From a virus, in IMG/VR virus record IMGVR_UViG_3300027743_000078, positions 1 to 26,593 of that record: DNA of 26,593 nucleotides; one strand, 5' to 3'. The notes under the pieces are model-generated. The model did no database searches. It saw only the letters and a program-made list of their open reading frames with translations, and was not told the origin of the DNA. The position numbers were made by a program, and so were the translations under genes. Of this stretch, positions 5,279 to 14,046 are shown piece by piece. The stretch's first letter is position 1. Each line of letters begins with the position of its first letter.

Positions 5279-8200
5279 GTCAGTGCTTCGCTGTAGGCCT
5301 GCGAAAAGAGCATCGACCCAATCGCCGCCGTCGTGCCGTTTGACATGCCGGTATGGACGTCCATCAAACTTGTGTTGGCCGGTAGGTCGGTCGTCAGCGT
5401 GCCGGTCGCGGTGAATGCCGAGTCGAGCCGGTCCACGCGGTAATAGACCGTCGTGTCATTCGGCTCGCAATAGAACGCGCCGCGATACACCGCGTCCGCC
5501 GTCTTGCCGGGAAAGTTCGCGCCCAGGTCGATCTTGGTCGCGGTGCCGGTCCCGTCGTTGTGCATCACCTGCAGGTTCGAGTCGGCCGCGTCGACTCCGA
5601 AGATCAGAATATTGGTCTTGGCGGAAGGATTGGTCGCGGTGACGTTTCCGGTGGTGCCCCCAGTGCCGACGCCGTAGATGTAGCGCATACCGGATTGCGG
5701 CGTGACGATCGCAAACATCACTTGCAGGAAAAAACCGCCCAGTCCCGCCGCATTGCCGCGCCAGTAGCCGGGTTGGTTGAACGCCACGTTGGTGCCGGTG
5801 CCGGCGACGGCGGTCGACGTCATCAGTCCGCCGGTCATGCTCGCGCGCAGGCTGCCGGTGGCGACCGACTGCCCGCCGCCGGTGAAAGGCGCGGTCGCGT
5901 TCAGCCCGAATTGCTGCGGCGCCCCCGTGCCGCTGCTCCATGTCGCTTGTCGGACCTTGCGCGAGCCAAAATGCGACTGCGGCGGGTAGGTCGAGCCGCC
6001 TTGCATCCACGACAGGATGGTCGCCGCCGAAGAGCTGATCGTGGTGTTGGTGACCGACGTGATGTGGCCATTGGCATCGACGGCAAGGACCGGCACCTGC
6101 GTCGCGCTGCCGTAGGTCGCCGCCGTCACGCCGCTCACGGTGTGATAGAACGTGTAGGCCCCGCCGGCCCCGCCATCGGCACCCGCAATGGGCGACACCG
6201 TGACGATCTCCCGCGAGTTGGGCAGGCCCGGCTCGGCGCCGACGGTCAGGTATTTCTCGGTACCGCCACCGCCGCCGCCGCCCGGCACCTCCCACGTGCC
6301 GCACGCCGACAGGAACTTGCCGTCCGCACAGTCGCCCGGTTGCGCTGCCGGCACCAGCCCCGGGACGGATGAATGCGGCGGCGAGGCATCGGAGCCGTCA
6401 CCGATGAACGGCGGGATGTCGTCGACGACATCACCTGCGCCGGCGCCGGTGTTGGTGAACTCGACCGCGCTCGCGCTGGCCAGCGTACTGCCGGACGTGA
6501 CCGCCTTGTACAGATACGGCCGGTTGAGCTCGCTCTGCGGTGCGTCGACATTGATGACCGACGACAGCAGGACGAAGTCGTCACCGACCTCATGCCCCGC
6601 GATGTAGTCGCCGGTCCCATCGACGCCGCGCAGCAGGTTCGATAGCTGGTACTGGCCCGGCGCCACCAGGGTCGCGGTCTGAAACTGGAAGATCTCCCAC
6701 AGGTCGCCCGAGCGCAGCGCGGCCTTGTTCATGCCATTGGCGAGCCCCGCATCGTTGATCGACTCGAGGCTGTGCGAGGCATCGTGCAGTGTGATGTCGA
6801 CGGTGCCGGTGTCGTCGAATCCTGGCGCGCCGGGTGTGCCGCCGCCGGCGCCCACGCCGATCGCCGTGTGCGCCTTCGCTTGCGGACGCATGTCCTGATT
6901 GCTGGTGCCGCCGAACTTCCACGAGAACCATTCACCGGCCAGCACCCACAGCGGCGGATAGGCAACGCCGGCGCCGTACGCGATCCAGTCGGTGCTGTCT
7001 TCGCCGTGCGCGACCCACACCGGGACGCCGCCGGAACTGCACGCCACCGTCACGTCACAGTCTTCGACCACCTGCATCGTGTACACGGTTTCCGGCACGC
7101 CGCCGGGAATGACGCGCGTCTCCCACAGCGCCAGCGCACCGCCGCCGACCGGGGCACCGGCCGATGGGCTTCCGCCGCCGAAGTCGCCGAGCGCCGTGGT
7201 CGCGGTGCCGATCGTGGCCGGGTACGGTGTGCTCGCCACTTCGACATAGTTGACGCCGCCGTCGAGCGACTTGAACAGCGACGCGCCCGGCCACGCGCCG
7301 GCGCCCTGCGGTGCCATCGCGGCATAGAAACCATAGGTCGCGTCGCCGGACGATTGCAGCGGGATGTCGAGCAGCACCAGCTCGGTCGCCGCCTTGAGGG
7401 CGCTCGTCGGGTCTTGCGGAATGAACCCGCCGCCCGGCGCCCCGATGATCGAGTCCTGGTCGAAGACAAAGGCGCGGGTGATGAGCCCCGCGCAGCGCAC
7501 GATGCCGCTCACCGTTTGCTGCACCTGGGTCAGCCGGATGCGGTAACCCTGAATGGTCACCACGTCGGTGGGCACCAGGGCCGCCCACTTGCGCGATAGA
7601 CTGAACGAGACGGCGGTGCGCTCGACCCAGGCCGAATAGAGGATACCGTTGACGCGCTCGCGCGCCTCGGCGTCCTGTAGCACGATCGGGATATTGAGCG
7701 ACGTGTCGAGCTCGCTCTCGCTGGTTTCGCGCCGCGCGTACTGGGTCGCGGCCTGGTAGTCGGTATCCGTGTTCAGGTAGATGAGGTTGACGGTGCGCGG
7801 CAGTTCCGATTCCGGCGTGCGCGTCTGCTCGAGCAGCGGCGGCGCCTGCGAGCCCAGGTCGTGCACACCGAGCTCGTCGTCGTCAATGTCAGCGACCGCG
7901 TCATGCGTGCGGTGCTTGAACAGCACGTGATCGTCGACCTCGGCGCCGTCGAACAAGTACAGCGCGCGCAGCGGGTCGACGGCGTTCTTGCCGGTCATCT
8001 GGCCGGCGATGACGTAGCCGTACACCGTTTCCGGCAGATCGGAGACGTCGTATTGCGCGCCCGTGCCGCCAGCCAGGCCGCAGCGCTCGGAGATGTCGGC
8101 GACGATGTCGCCGAGGACGACCGACTCCGGCGGCGGCTTCAGCGAGATCACGCCGTCCGACGTCTGAATCAACCCGTTGCCGAGGTCCAGGAATGAGCCG

Positions 8201-9633
8201 ACGTTGCACGGAATTTCGCCGACATAGGTAAACGTGGTGCCGCTGATCGAATAGACGATCGCGGCCGACTCGAACGTCGTTGCGCTGATGCCCTGAAACG
8301 CCAGATAGCCGCTCCACACCACGAAGGGATAGCCGGGACTCCACTCCGGCGGGAGATCCACCGCTGGAATCGTATAGAGTAGGTTGAGCTCGAAGTCGAA
8401 TTTGGTAAGGGTATTCGCCCATGTGGCACCCATCGTCGAGTCGTGGGCTGCCCAAGCGTTGCCCGACTCGTCAACTGCGACGGCGATGTTTTGACCAGTG
8501 CTCGCGGTGGCGCCCGTGAACGAGTAGGACGCGACCGCCGTATTGAGCGGTTCGCGATCGACCATCGTCCACACCGCGATGTACGGCGCGCCAGTGTCGT
8601 CACCGGTGGCGTAGAGATAGTTGTGGTCCGGGCTGATCACCGGCGGCGACTTGACCGACAGCGCCGTATGCGTCCCCGCCGGATTGTTGACCGGGCCCCC
8701 GATGGTGCGCCCGTCCTTCACCCAGCAACTGACGTTGCCGGTCGACCCCATCCCGTTGTTGACGAAGAAAGCGATCCCGCTATCGTTGGTCGCCCCGTGA
8801 TAGATACCGTCGGCGAAGTTGTACGTCGCGAACTGCTCGATCGTGGTGTCGACGAATTCGCCCGACTCCAAATCGTAGCGGTCGACCAACCAGTCGCTGG
8901 TCGCGCCGTTGCTGCGATAGCGGCCGATGGAAACCATGCCAGCGTAAAGCGTCGCGCCGCGCACGTGCGCCGGTGCGCCGGGAATGGGCCCCGAGGGTGA
9001 CGGCGGCGGCGGGTCTTCGATATTGACGCGCGAGGGAATGGGGCCTGTGGCGGTGTAGACCTCGGCCTCGAGCTGGAAGATGCGGTTGCCGTAGTCACCG
9101 AGCTGCACGTCGGTGAATACGATGTAGGCCATGCCGCGATGCGCGGGCACCTCGCCGGCGCCTTCCTCGGCCTCGATGGTCGGGTCGGGTAGCTGGTCTT
9201 CAGTCCCGGTGTAGAGGACGAACTGGATGTCGTTGGTGGGGTTGCCGTCTGCAATGATCAACCGGCCATCGGCCCACAGTTTGCGAATGCCGGCGATCGG
9301 CCCTTCGCATAGCGCCACCGCCCACGAGGCGGTGTAGGTGTAACTCGTGATCTGCGGGCCACCCTTGCCGCTCGACTTCTGCTTGTGCTCGATGAGGTCG
9401 GTTTGCCAGATGACGTTGCCCGACACTCGCTTGGTGCCGTACAGCACCGGGATCATCGAACCGTAGGTCGAGTGCTGGAGCTTGAGATCGGAGAGCTTCG
9501 GCCCTTCGACCTTGGGCGGGTCGATCAGGCTGCCGACCAGGCTGCCGGCGAGATAACCGATGCTGGCGCCGACCGGCCCGCCGATCATGCCGCCGACAAT
9601 GGAGCCGGCGGTGCCGAGGACCAGCGATGCCAT
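5275..9633 (-). CDS. tail-tip hub / host-specificity protein (gpJ/GTA-hub-like) with inserted and C-terminal extra domains
   Basis: 1452 residues. ATG 9633 is chosen over 9681 because AAGGGG lies seven bases upstream and it overlaps the previous stop as TAATG. The N-terminus is a glycine-rich hydrophobic segment (residues ~5-36, VLGTAGSIVGGMIGGPVGAS) followed by DPPKVEGPKLSDLKLQHSTYG and IPVLYGTKRVSGNVIW, the start of GTA/gpJ-type baseplate hubs. The hub resumes at ~505 (VVLGDIVADISERCGL, then GYVIAGQMTGKNAVDPLRAL). Residues ~225-500 look like an inserted beta-propeller. After a WEVPGGGGGGG linker near 1115, the last ~340 residues resemble a tail-fibre receptor-binding part (VPVLAVDANGHITSVTNTTIS). 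Role by family: closes the tail tip and contacts the host. It follows DUF2460, DUF2163 and NlpC/P60 genes in the same order as in gene transfer agents. Confidence 0.85.
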   Translation of the reverse strand: MASLVLGTAGSIVGGMIGGPVGASIGYLAGSLVGSLIDPPKVEGPKLSDLKLQHSTYGSMIPVLYGTKRVSGNVIWQTDLIEHKQKSSGKGGPQITSYTYTASWAVALCEGPIAGIRKLWADGRLIIADGNPTNDIQFVLYTGTEDQLPDPTIEAEEGAGEVPAHRGMAYIVFTDVQLGDYGNRIFQLEAEVYTATGPIPSRVNIEDPPPPSPSGPIPGAPAHVRGATLYAGMVSIGRYRSNGATSDWLVDRYDLESGEFVDTTIEQFATYNFADGIYHGATNDSGIAFFVNNGMGSTGNVSCWVKDGRTIGGPVNNPAGTHTALSVKSPPVISPDHNYLYATGDDTGAPYIAVWTMVDREPLNTAVASYSFTGATASTGQNIAVAVDESGNAWAAHDSTMGATWANTLTKFDFELNLLYTIPAVDLPPEWSPGYPFVVWSGYLAFQGISATTFESAAIVYSISGTTFTYVGEIPCNVGSFLDLGNGLIQTSDGVISLKPPPESVVLGDIVADISERCGLAGGTGAQYDVSDLPETVYGYVIAGQMTGKNAVDPLRALYLFDGAEVDDHVLFKHRTHDAVADIDDDELGVHDLGSQAPPLLEQTRTPESELPRTVNLIYLNTDTDYQAATQYARRETSESELDTSLNIPIVLQDAEARERVNGILYSAWVERTAVSFSLSRKWAALVPTDVVTIQGYRIRLTQVQQTVSGIVRCAGLITRAFVFDQDSIIGAPGGGFIPQDPTSALKAATELVLLDIPLQSSGDATYGFYAAMAPQGAGAWPGASLFKSLDGGVNYVEVASTPYPATIGTATTALGDFGGGSPSAGAPVGGGALALWETRVIPGGVPETVYTMQVVEDCDVTVACSSGGVPVWVAHGEDSTDWIAYGAGVAYPPLWVLAGEWFSWKFGGTSNQDMRPQAKAHTAIGVGAGGGTPGAPGFDDTGTVDITLHDASHSLESINDAGLANGMNKAALRSGDLWEIFQFQTATLVAPGQYQLSNLLRGVDGTGDYIAGHEVGDDFVLLSSVINVDAPQSELNRPYLYKAVTSGSTLASASAVEFTNTGAGAGDVVDDIPPFIGDGSDASPPHSSVPGLVPAAQPGDCADGKFLSACGTWEVPGGGGGGGTEKYLTVGAEPGLPNSREIVTVSPIAGADGGAGGAYTFYHTVSGVTAATYGSATQVPVLAVDANGHITSVTNTTISSSAATILSWMQGGSTYPPQSHFGSRKVRQATWSSGTGAPQQFGLNATAPFTGGGQSVATGSLRASMTGGLMTSTAVAGTGTNVAFNQPGYWRGNAAGLGGFFLQVMFAIVTPQSGMRYIYGVGTGGTTGNVTATNPSAKTNILIFGVDAADSNLQVMHNDGTGTATKIDLGANFPGKTADAVYRGAFYCEPNDTTVYYRVDRLDSAFTATGTLTTDLPANTSLMDVHTGMSNGTTAAIGSMLFSQAYSEALT

Positions 9634-10079
9634 TACGCAACCCCTTGGAATCGGAAGACGTGCACGATGCGCGCGTCCCACACCTCGTCGATGCGGTTTT
9701 CAACCACGCCGCGCGACGTGGCCCAGGCGTGGATCATGTACGGCGGATCGTCGGCGCTCTTGATGGCGCAGTGCTGCGGATGAATGCCGCGGTGCACGTG
9801 CATGTAGAGCACGTCACCGGCCTGCGCGTCGGCCTTTGGAATCTCGGTCATGTAGCGGCGGAACGCGGCGAGCGAGCGCCCGTAGTCGGGATCACGCCCG
9901 TAGGCCTTGAGGTCGGGATCATCGGCAGCAGCTTGCGCGTTGGGCACGCCGACGGCGAGCGCGACCAGCAGCACGAGGCCGAAGCAATCGCAGGCGAGGA
10001 AGTCGGCGCGCGCCTGGTGTTGCCAGCGAAGGCCAAGTCTGGCCCTAGCGGCGAGCACGATCTCGTCGCGAGCGATCAC
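9633..10079 (-). CDS. NlpC/P60 peptidoglycan hydrolase of the tail tip
   Basis: 148 residues from GTG 10079, which overlaps the upstream stop as GTGA. The start fits because IARDEIVLAARARLGLRW is the normal beginning of this family. The catalytic Cys32 sits in CDCFGLV, His103 in HPQHCAI and the third polar residue is probably His117 (MIHAW), so the Cys-His-His triad is present. Family knowledge: phage and GTA NlpC/P60 proteins cleave peptide cross-links in the cell wall during DNA entry and assemble between the DUF2163 protein and the hub. The stop overlaps the hub start by one base (TAATG). Confidence 0.88.
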   Translation of the reverse strand: MIARDEIVLAARARLGLRWQHQARADFLACDCFGLVLLVALAVGVPNAQAAADDPDLKAYGRDPDYGRSLAAFRRYMTEIPKADAQAGDVLYMHVHRGIHPQHCAIKSADDPPYMIHAWATSRGVVENRIDEVWDARIVHVFRFQGVA

Positions 10080-10948
10080 GTATGCCGCCCGACCTGCACC
10101 AGCTTGTCGTTGCCTTGCAGGAACGGCTCGGCGCGCATGTTGACGATGTTGTCGAACACGTCGATGCAGGTGCGCCGCTTCTTGTCGCATCCAATGACCG
10201 CGGTAAACGTATCACCGTCGGCCACCTCATACGGTGGCGGCAATTGCAACACGATGGCGATACCGGGCGTGGACGTTTTCACCTCGAAGGTGAGTCCACT
10301 ATTCGCGCCGCTCGTGAATGTGATCTTGCCGACACCGGGGCCGGGCATGCTCACATCATCGGTGGCGATGTAGAGCGCGTCCCCATCCCACCCGTCGACG
10401 GCGCCGTCCTGGGTGAACGGCACCGAAGGCGAGCCGGCCGTCGAGCCGCCGGCCAGGTCCACGCCGCAGCGCTCGTCGCCCAGTGTTGCGCGGCAACCGG
10501 CCGAGGTGAGCTCGCCGATGGTCTTGGTGTAGGCCAGCGTCAGGCCCAGCAGCTCGGCGCGGAATTGCTGCTGTCCCTTGGTCACCTGGCCGATGTGGCC
10601 GATGCGCAGGTTGAGCGCACCTTGTGTGAGATCCGCCCAGTTGACTTGAAATATCTTGATCTCGGCACCATCCCACAGGCCGGCGCGCAGATCGTCCTCG
10701 GTGATCGACGGCGCTTCGAGAATGCCTTCGACCTCGAGGTTGTCGACGTCGAGATTGGTATTGCTCGCGACGTCAGTGGCGCTGTAGCCGGTGGCGGCCA
10801 CGTACAGGATCGCATCGAACTCGATGTCGCGATCGTGGTCGGTGAAGCCGAGCACGGTGCCGTCGACCCGCGTCACCCGCCAGCAGGTGGCGAGTGTGGT
10901 CAGCGGTTGCGCCAGATGGTCGGCGAGCGCGATGCTGATGGTCTTCAT
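10076..10948 (-). CDS. DUF2163/BR0599-family baseplate protein
   Basis: 290 residues from ATG 10948, overlapping the upstream stop as ATGA. The N-terminal DUF2163 region has the family pattern HLAQPLTTLATCWRVTRVDG, GFTDHDRDIEF, and YSATDVASNTNLDVDNLEVEG. The C-terminal BR0599 domain carries a set of cysteines (TSAGCRATLGDERCGVDL, then GCDKKRRTCIDVFDNIVNM), a feature of GTA-type proteins whose cysteines bind an iron-sulphur cluster or metal in some homologues. Role by family: baseplate component between the distal tail ring and the hub. The ending FDNIVNMRAEPFLQGNDKL is very typical (usually ...FGGFPFLPG-like). Confidence 0.88.
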   Translation of the reverse strand: MKTISIALADHLAQPLTTLATCWRVTRVDGTVLGFTDHDRDIEFDAILYVAATGYSATDVASNTNLDVDNLEVEGILEAPSITEDDLRAGLWDGAEIKIFQVNWADLTQGALNLRIGHIGQVTKGQQQFRAELLGLTLAYTKTIGELTSAGCRATLGDERCGVDLAGGSTAGSPSVPFTQDGAVDGWDGDALYIATDDVSMPGPGVGKITFTSGANSGLTFEVKTSTPGIAIVLQLPPPYEVADGDTFTAVIGCDKKRRTCIDVFDNIVNMRAEPFLQGNDKLVQVGRHT

Positions 10949-11568
10949 TCGCCCTTGACCTCGAGGATCGGCAGCGGGTCCCAGGCGACGAAGTAGCCTT
11001 TGCTGTTGCTCTTGTTGACGATGGCCGGCTTGATGAGGTCGGTGTCGAAGCGCACGTGCTTGTCGTACTGCCCCGACCATCCGCTCGGCGCACCGCCGTG
11101 CACGATGCCGGTGTCGTAGTCGACGGTGCCGCCGCCGACGAGCACGATGGTGCCGTTGACCGGCTTGGTTACCACGATGTCGGCGGTGTAGGCACCGAGG
11201 GTCAGGCGCTTCACCATCTGCATGCCGGCGGGTGATCCCTCGGCATCGATGAACAGTCCCTCGCCGACGGCGGCGCTGTAGTCGAGCGGATCGCGCGCGA
11301 GGAAGCTGTGCGCCATGCCGGCCATGATGCGAAAGAACGAATGCATGAGCCGGTAGTCGATGCGGATGGTGCCGTCGGGGGTGATGTTGTCGCTGCCATC
11401 CGAAAGCGTGCGGTCGTAGTGGCACTCATATTCGAGGCGCTCGAATTGCCAGCCCTGGTTGCGCGACTCCTTGCCGCTGGCGGTGACCACCACGTCGGTG
11501 CGAAAGCGCGGCCCGCCGCCGGAACCGAAGGACAGGCACAGCGGCAGGCGCAGTCGTTTGAAAGCCAT
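10945..11568 (-). CDS. DUF2460/TIGR02217 distal tail protein
   Basis: 207 residues from ATG 11568 with AGGAG six bases upstream; the in-frame TTG at 11571 is less likely. The start overlaps the tape-measure stop as TGATG. Family marks are LPLCLSFGSGGGPRFRTDVV and ASGKESRNQGWQFERLEYEC near the N-terminus, FRIMAGMAHSFLARDPLDY in the middle, and DTGIVHGGAPSGWSGQYDKHVRFDTD at the end, split here only for reading. Family knowledge: this is the GTA gp12-type distal tail ring that joins tube to baseplate. The following DUF2163, NlpC/P60 and hub genes complete the tip module. Confidence 0.88.
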   Translation of the reverse strand: MAFKRLRLPLCLSFGSGGGPRFRTDVVVTASGKESRNQGWQFERLEYECHYDRTLSDGSDNITPDGTIRIDYRLMHSFFRIMAGMAHSFLARDPLDYSAAVGEGLFIDAEGSPAGMQMVKRLTLGAYTADIVVTKPVNGTIVLVGGGTVDYDTGIVHGGAPSGWSGQYDKHVRFDTDLIKPAIVNKSNSKGYFVAWDPLPILEVKGE

Positions 11569-13700
11569 CAACGTCTCCTGGCAGCGCCGGCCGCCACACT
11601 GAACGCCTGCAGTGCGGCCTGCCGATGCGCGCGGGTGTCGGCGTTGCGGTCGATGTTCTGCACGATGGAAATGCGCGGGCCGACGTCGCTGGTGCGCACC
11701 TGGTTGTTGGGCCGGATGCGCGCGCCGGCCGGCAGATCGACGAGCTCCGGGCCCATCTCGCCGACCAACGCCAGGCCGCCGCGATGCACGCCGCCGGTGG
11801 AATACGGATACGGCCCCGGCGGAATCGCACTGCCGGCGGTGCCATAGCCGAGGCCGCCACCGCCCATGCCGCCGAGCATCTTCGCCAACATGCCGAACAC
11901 GTCGGCGCCGCCGCTGGTGTTGCCGCCGAATAGTGCGTTCGCCACGTTCTGCGACGCGAGGCGCGCGAGCTGCCGGGTGATGTCGTTGACCAGATCGCGG
12001 AAGGCATCCTTCGCCGACTTGGCGCCGGTCACGAAGTCGGTGAGCGGGTCGACCAGAGCATCGGAAAACAGGTTCTTGACCTCCTGCAGCTTCCTCGCTT
12101 CTTCCGCCATCTTCTCGGCGATGCGCAGGTCGCCGACGGCGGCATTCGCCTCGCGTAGCGCTGCGGCGACATCGCGGATCGCTTGAGCTTCCTCGGTCCA
12201 GCCTTGCGCTTCTTTGTCCGTCGCTTCGCGTTCCTTCGCGAGTGCCAGCGCTTCCCGCTTGGCGGCCGTGTACGCATCGAGCGCTTCCTTGCCGCCGCGC
12301 AGTTCGATGATCTGCTCGCGAATGCTCTCGTTGCCTCGGCGTATCCCATCCGCCTCGCGCTGTGCCGCTTCGATGGATTTGCGTGTGGCCTCTGCGAACT
12401 TTTCCTTTTCCTTCGCGGCGGCTTCCTGCGACTTCGCGAGTTCTTTGGCGACGCGGTCGGCTTCCTTGCCGGCGTCGATTTCCTTGGCCAGCAGCCGCAG
12501 TTGCGCTTCGCGCTCGGCCGTCAATCCGCTCGTCGCGTCTTTCTGAAGACGCGCGATCTCGAGCTCGACTTTGTCGACCTCGTTTAATTCCTGCTGGGCA
12601 ACGACTTGCCTTTGCAGTGCTTGAATCAGCCGTTCGGCGTCGGTGGTTCTTTCCTTGTCGCCGGCGCCGCCGCGTCCGGGCGGTGGCGGAGGCGGCGCGT
12701 TCGGCTTCGGGCCAAAGACGCCTGAAACATCCTTTTCTATCTGCGATCGCGCCTGCTCGCGTAACCGTTTTTCAAGCGTCGCTTTCTCGGCTTTCAATTG
12801 CTCCAGAACGGACGAATCAAAAAACTGCCGGACTGTGTCTAGTCCCTTGAATGGCGTCGACTCTTTGAGCGAGTCCTGCAGCGCTTCAATTTCTTTATTG
12901 ACGTCGCGCAGCCTCGCCGCATCGCTGCCCGATCGCAGCAATAGGTTTATGGTGCCGGTCAATCCGCGCCCGAAAGAATCGGCCGCGCTCGTCGTGTCGG
13001 TGAACGTCTTGATCAGCGTGATCAACGACGGGACGAGGCTATTCAATACGACTTCGGCGAACTTCTGGCTTTCGTAGCTAAGCCGCGCGTATTCCTTACC
13101 CAGCTGCTCTGCCGCCGCGACTTGCTCGGCGGTGCGCGTCGCCTGGACGTCCTGCAGCGACGACATTTCCTGCAAGATAGCCAGCGTCTTCTTGGCTTGC
13201 CCGCCCCAGATCGCCGTCGCTAGCGCTAGCTTGTTAGGGCCATCGGCATAGGTCGCCAGCTTCAGCGCCAGTTGTTCGAAGGCTTGCGCCGGGTCTTTGG
13301 CCGTGACACCGAGCAGCTGTAGCGTTTTCTGTACGCGCACCGACTGCCGGTCGGTGCCCGCCATGCCTTGCGTCAGCGTGATAAGCGCGTTGTTTAAATC
13401 ATCGATGTTCCCGCCGGCTATCTTCGTCTGATTGTTCAGACGCGATAGCGACTCGACCGACGATCCTGTGGCCTCGGACAAATCCTGAAGCGCGGCGGCT
13501 TCTTCGATGATTTGTTTGGTCGTTTCATAGATCGTCTTACCGATGGCAAGACTGCCGAGCACCTTGCCGATTTCGTCGATCGCCGTTTTGGTATTCGCGG
13601 CGAACTTCTTGGTTTGGTACTCGGCCTTGGTCAGGCCCTTGGTGTATTCGGCCGCGTCAAGGCCCAGCAGGACAACGAGACGACTCAGGACGTTAGCCAT
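11568..13700 (-). CDS. tail tape measure protein
   Basis: 710 residues from ATG 13700, with GAAGG six bases upstream. The N-terminal part (SRLVVLLGLDAAEYTKGLTK; later LQDLSEATGSSVESLSRL) is a classic tape-measure start. The middle, ~380-560, is long charged coiled coil (EKEKFAEATRKSIEAAQREA and similar). The C-terminal part has the lambda gpH-like DFVTGAKSAKDAFRDLVNDI and then a Gly-rich segment ending with GGLALVGEMGPELVDLPAG, a common tape-measure ending. Role by family: sets tail length and is ejected with DNA. At roughly 1.5 angstrom per residue the tail would be about 100 nm, a rough rule-based estimate. It overlaps the tail chaperone frame by 8 bases and is coupled to the DUF2460 gene. 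Confidence 0.92.
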   Translation of the reverse strand: MANVLSRLVVLLGLDAAEYTKGLTKAEYQTKKFAANTKTAIDEIGKVLGSLAIGKTIYETTKQIIEEAAALQDLSEATGSSVESLSRLNNQTKIAGGNIDDLNNALITLTQGMAGTDRQSVRVQKTLQLLGVTAKDPAQAFEQLALKLATYADGPNKLALATAIWGGQAKKTLAILQEMSSLQDVQATRTAEQVAAAEQLGKEYARLSYESQKFAEVVLNSLVPSLITLIKTFTDTTSAADSFGRGLTGTINLLLRSGSDAARLRDVNKEIEALQDSLKESTPFKGLDTVRQFFDSSVLEQLKAEKATLEKRLREQARSQIEKDVSGVFGPKPNAPPPPPPGRGGAGDKERTTDAERLIQALQRQVVAQQELNEVDKVELEIARLQKDATSGLTAEREAQLRLLAKEIDAGKEADRVAKELAKSQEAAAKEKEKFAEATRKSIEAAQREADGIRRGNESIREQIIELRGGKEALDAYTAAKREALALAKEREATDKEAQGWTEEAQAIRDVAAALREANAAVGDLRIAEKMAEEARKLQEVKNLFSDALVDPLTDFVTGAKSAKDAFRDLVNDITRQLARLASQNVANALFGGNTSGGADVFGMLAKMLGGMGGGGLGYGTAGSAIPPGPYPYSTGGVHRGGLALVGEMGPELVDLPAGARIRPNNQVRTSDVGPRISIVQNIDRNADTRAHRQAALQAFSVAAGAARRR

Positions 13701-14040
13701 TGGCGACCTTCTTTCGTTTCTGGCCGAGCTTGAAGATGCGCCCAGTGCCGGCGATGGCCGCGAAGGCGCTCGCCGCCACCGTCGCCGTCGCTGTCGGTTT
13801 CGGTGTCAGCGCTTCGCGCAGTTGCGGATCGAAGATAAATGGCGTGATGGAGTCTGCGCCGGCGGTCATGCGCGCGATGTTGGCGAGCAGCAGCTCGAAG
13901 CGACGGCCCGGCAACCAACGCTTGCGCGCGTAGGTCTGCCACGAGCGCAATTCGTGCTCGTACATGCGCGTGCCCAGTTCGTCCGCTGTCATGCCGAGTT
14001 CAAGCGCCAGGTCGAAGATCAACTCCTGGCGCTCGGTCAG
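13693..14040 (-). CDS. tail assembly chaperone T segment, made as G-T fusion by -1 frameshift
   Basis: This frame encodes 115 residues starting LTERQELIFDLALELGMTADE when read from the slip site at 14040; HELRSWQTYARKRWLPGRR follows, a DUF4035/lambda gpT-like pattern. The only local start is a TTG at 14022 without a good ribosome site, and conserved sequence begins upstream of it. The expected product is therefore the fusion with G (109 + 115 = 224 residues) made by slipping back one base on GGGAAAC. Family knowledge: G and G-T chaperone the tape measure during tail assembly and are absent from the virion. The 3' end overlaps the tape-measure start by 8 bases. Confidence 0.85.
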   Translation of the reverse strand: MTERQELIFDLALELGMTADELGTRMYEHELRSWQTYARKRWLPGRRFELLLANIARMTAGADSITPFIFDPQLREALTPKPTATATVAASAFAAIAGTGRIFKLGQKRKKVANG

Positions 14041-14046
14041 TTTCCC
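14003..14046 (-). promoter_or_regulatory. programmed -1 ribosomal frameshift signal
   Basis: On the minus strand GGGAAAC (14046-14040) sits in frame as G GGA AAC, immediately before the G stop codon TGA (14039-14037). A 6-base spacer follows, then a perfect 9-bp stem, AGCGCCAGG (14033-14025) with CCTGGCGCT (14011-14003), around a 13-base loop. Heptamer, spacer and stem match the layout of efficient -1 signals; lambda uses the sister heptamer GGGAAAG at the same place. Confidence 0.9.

Noticed and set aside
5275-6290. diversity-generating retroelement target
   Set aside because: No reverse transcriptase or template repeat is visible in the window.
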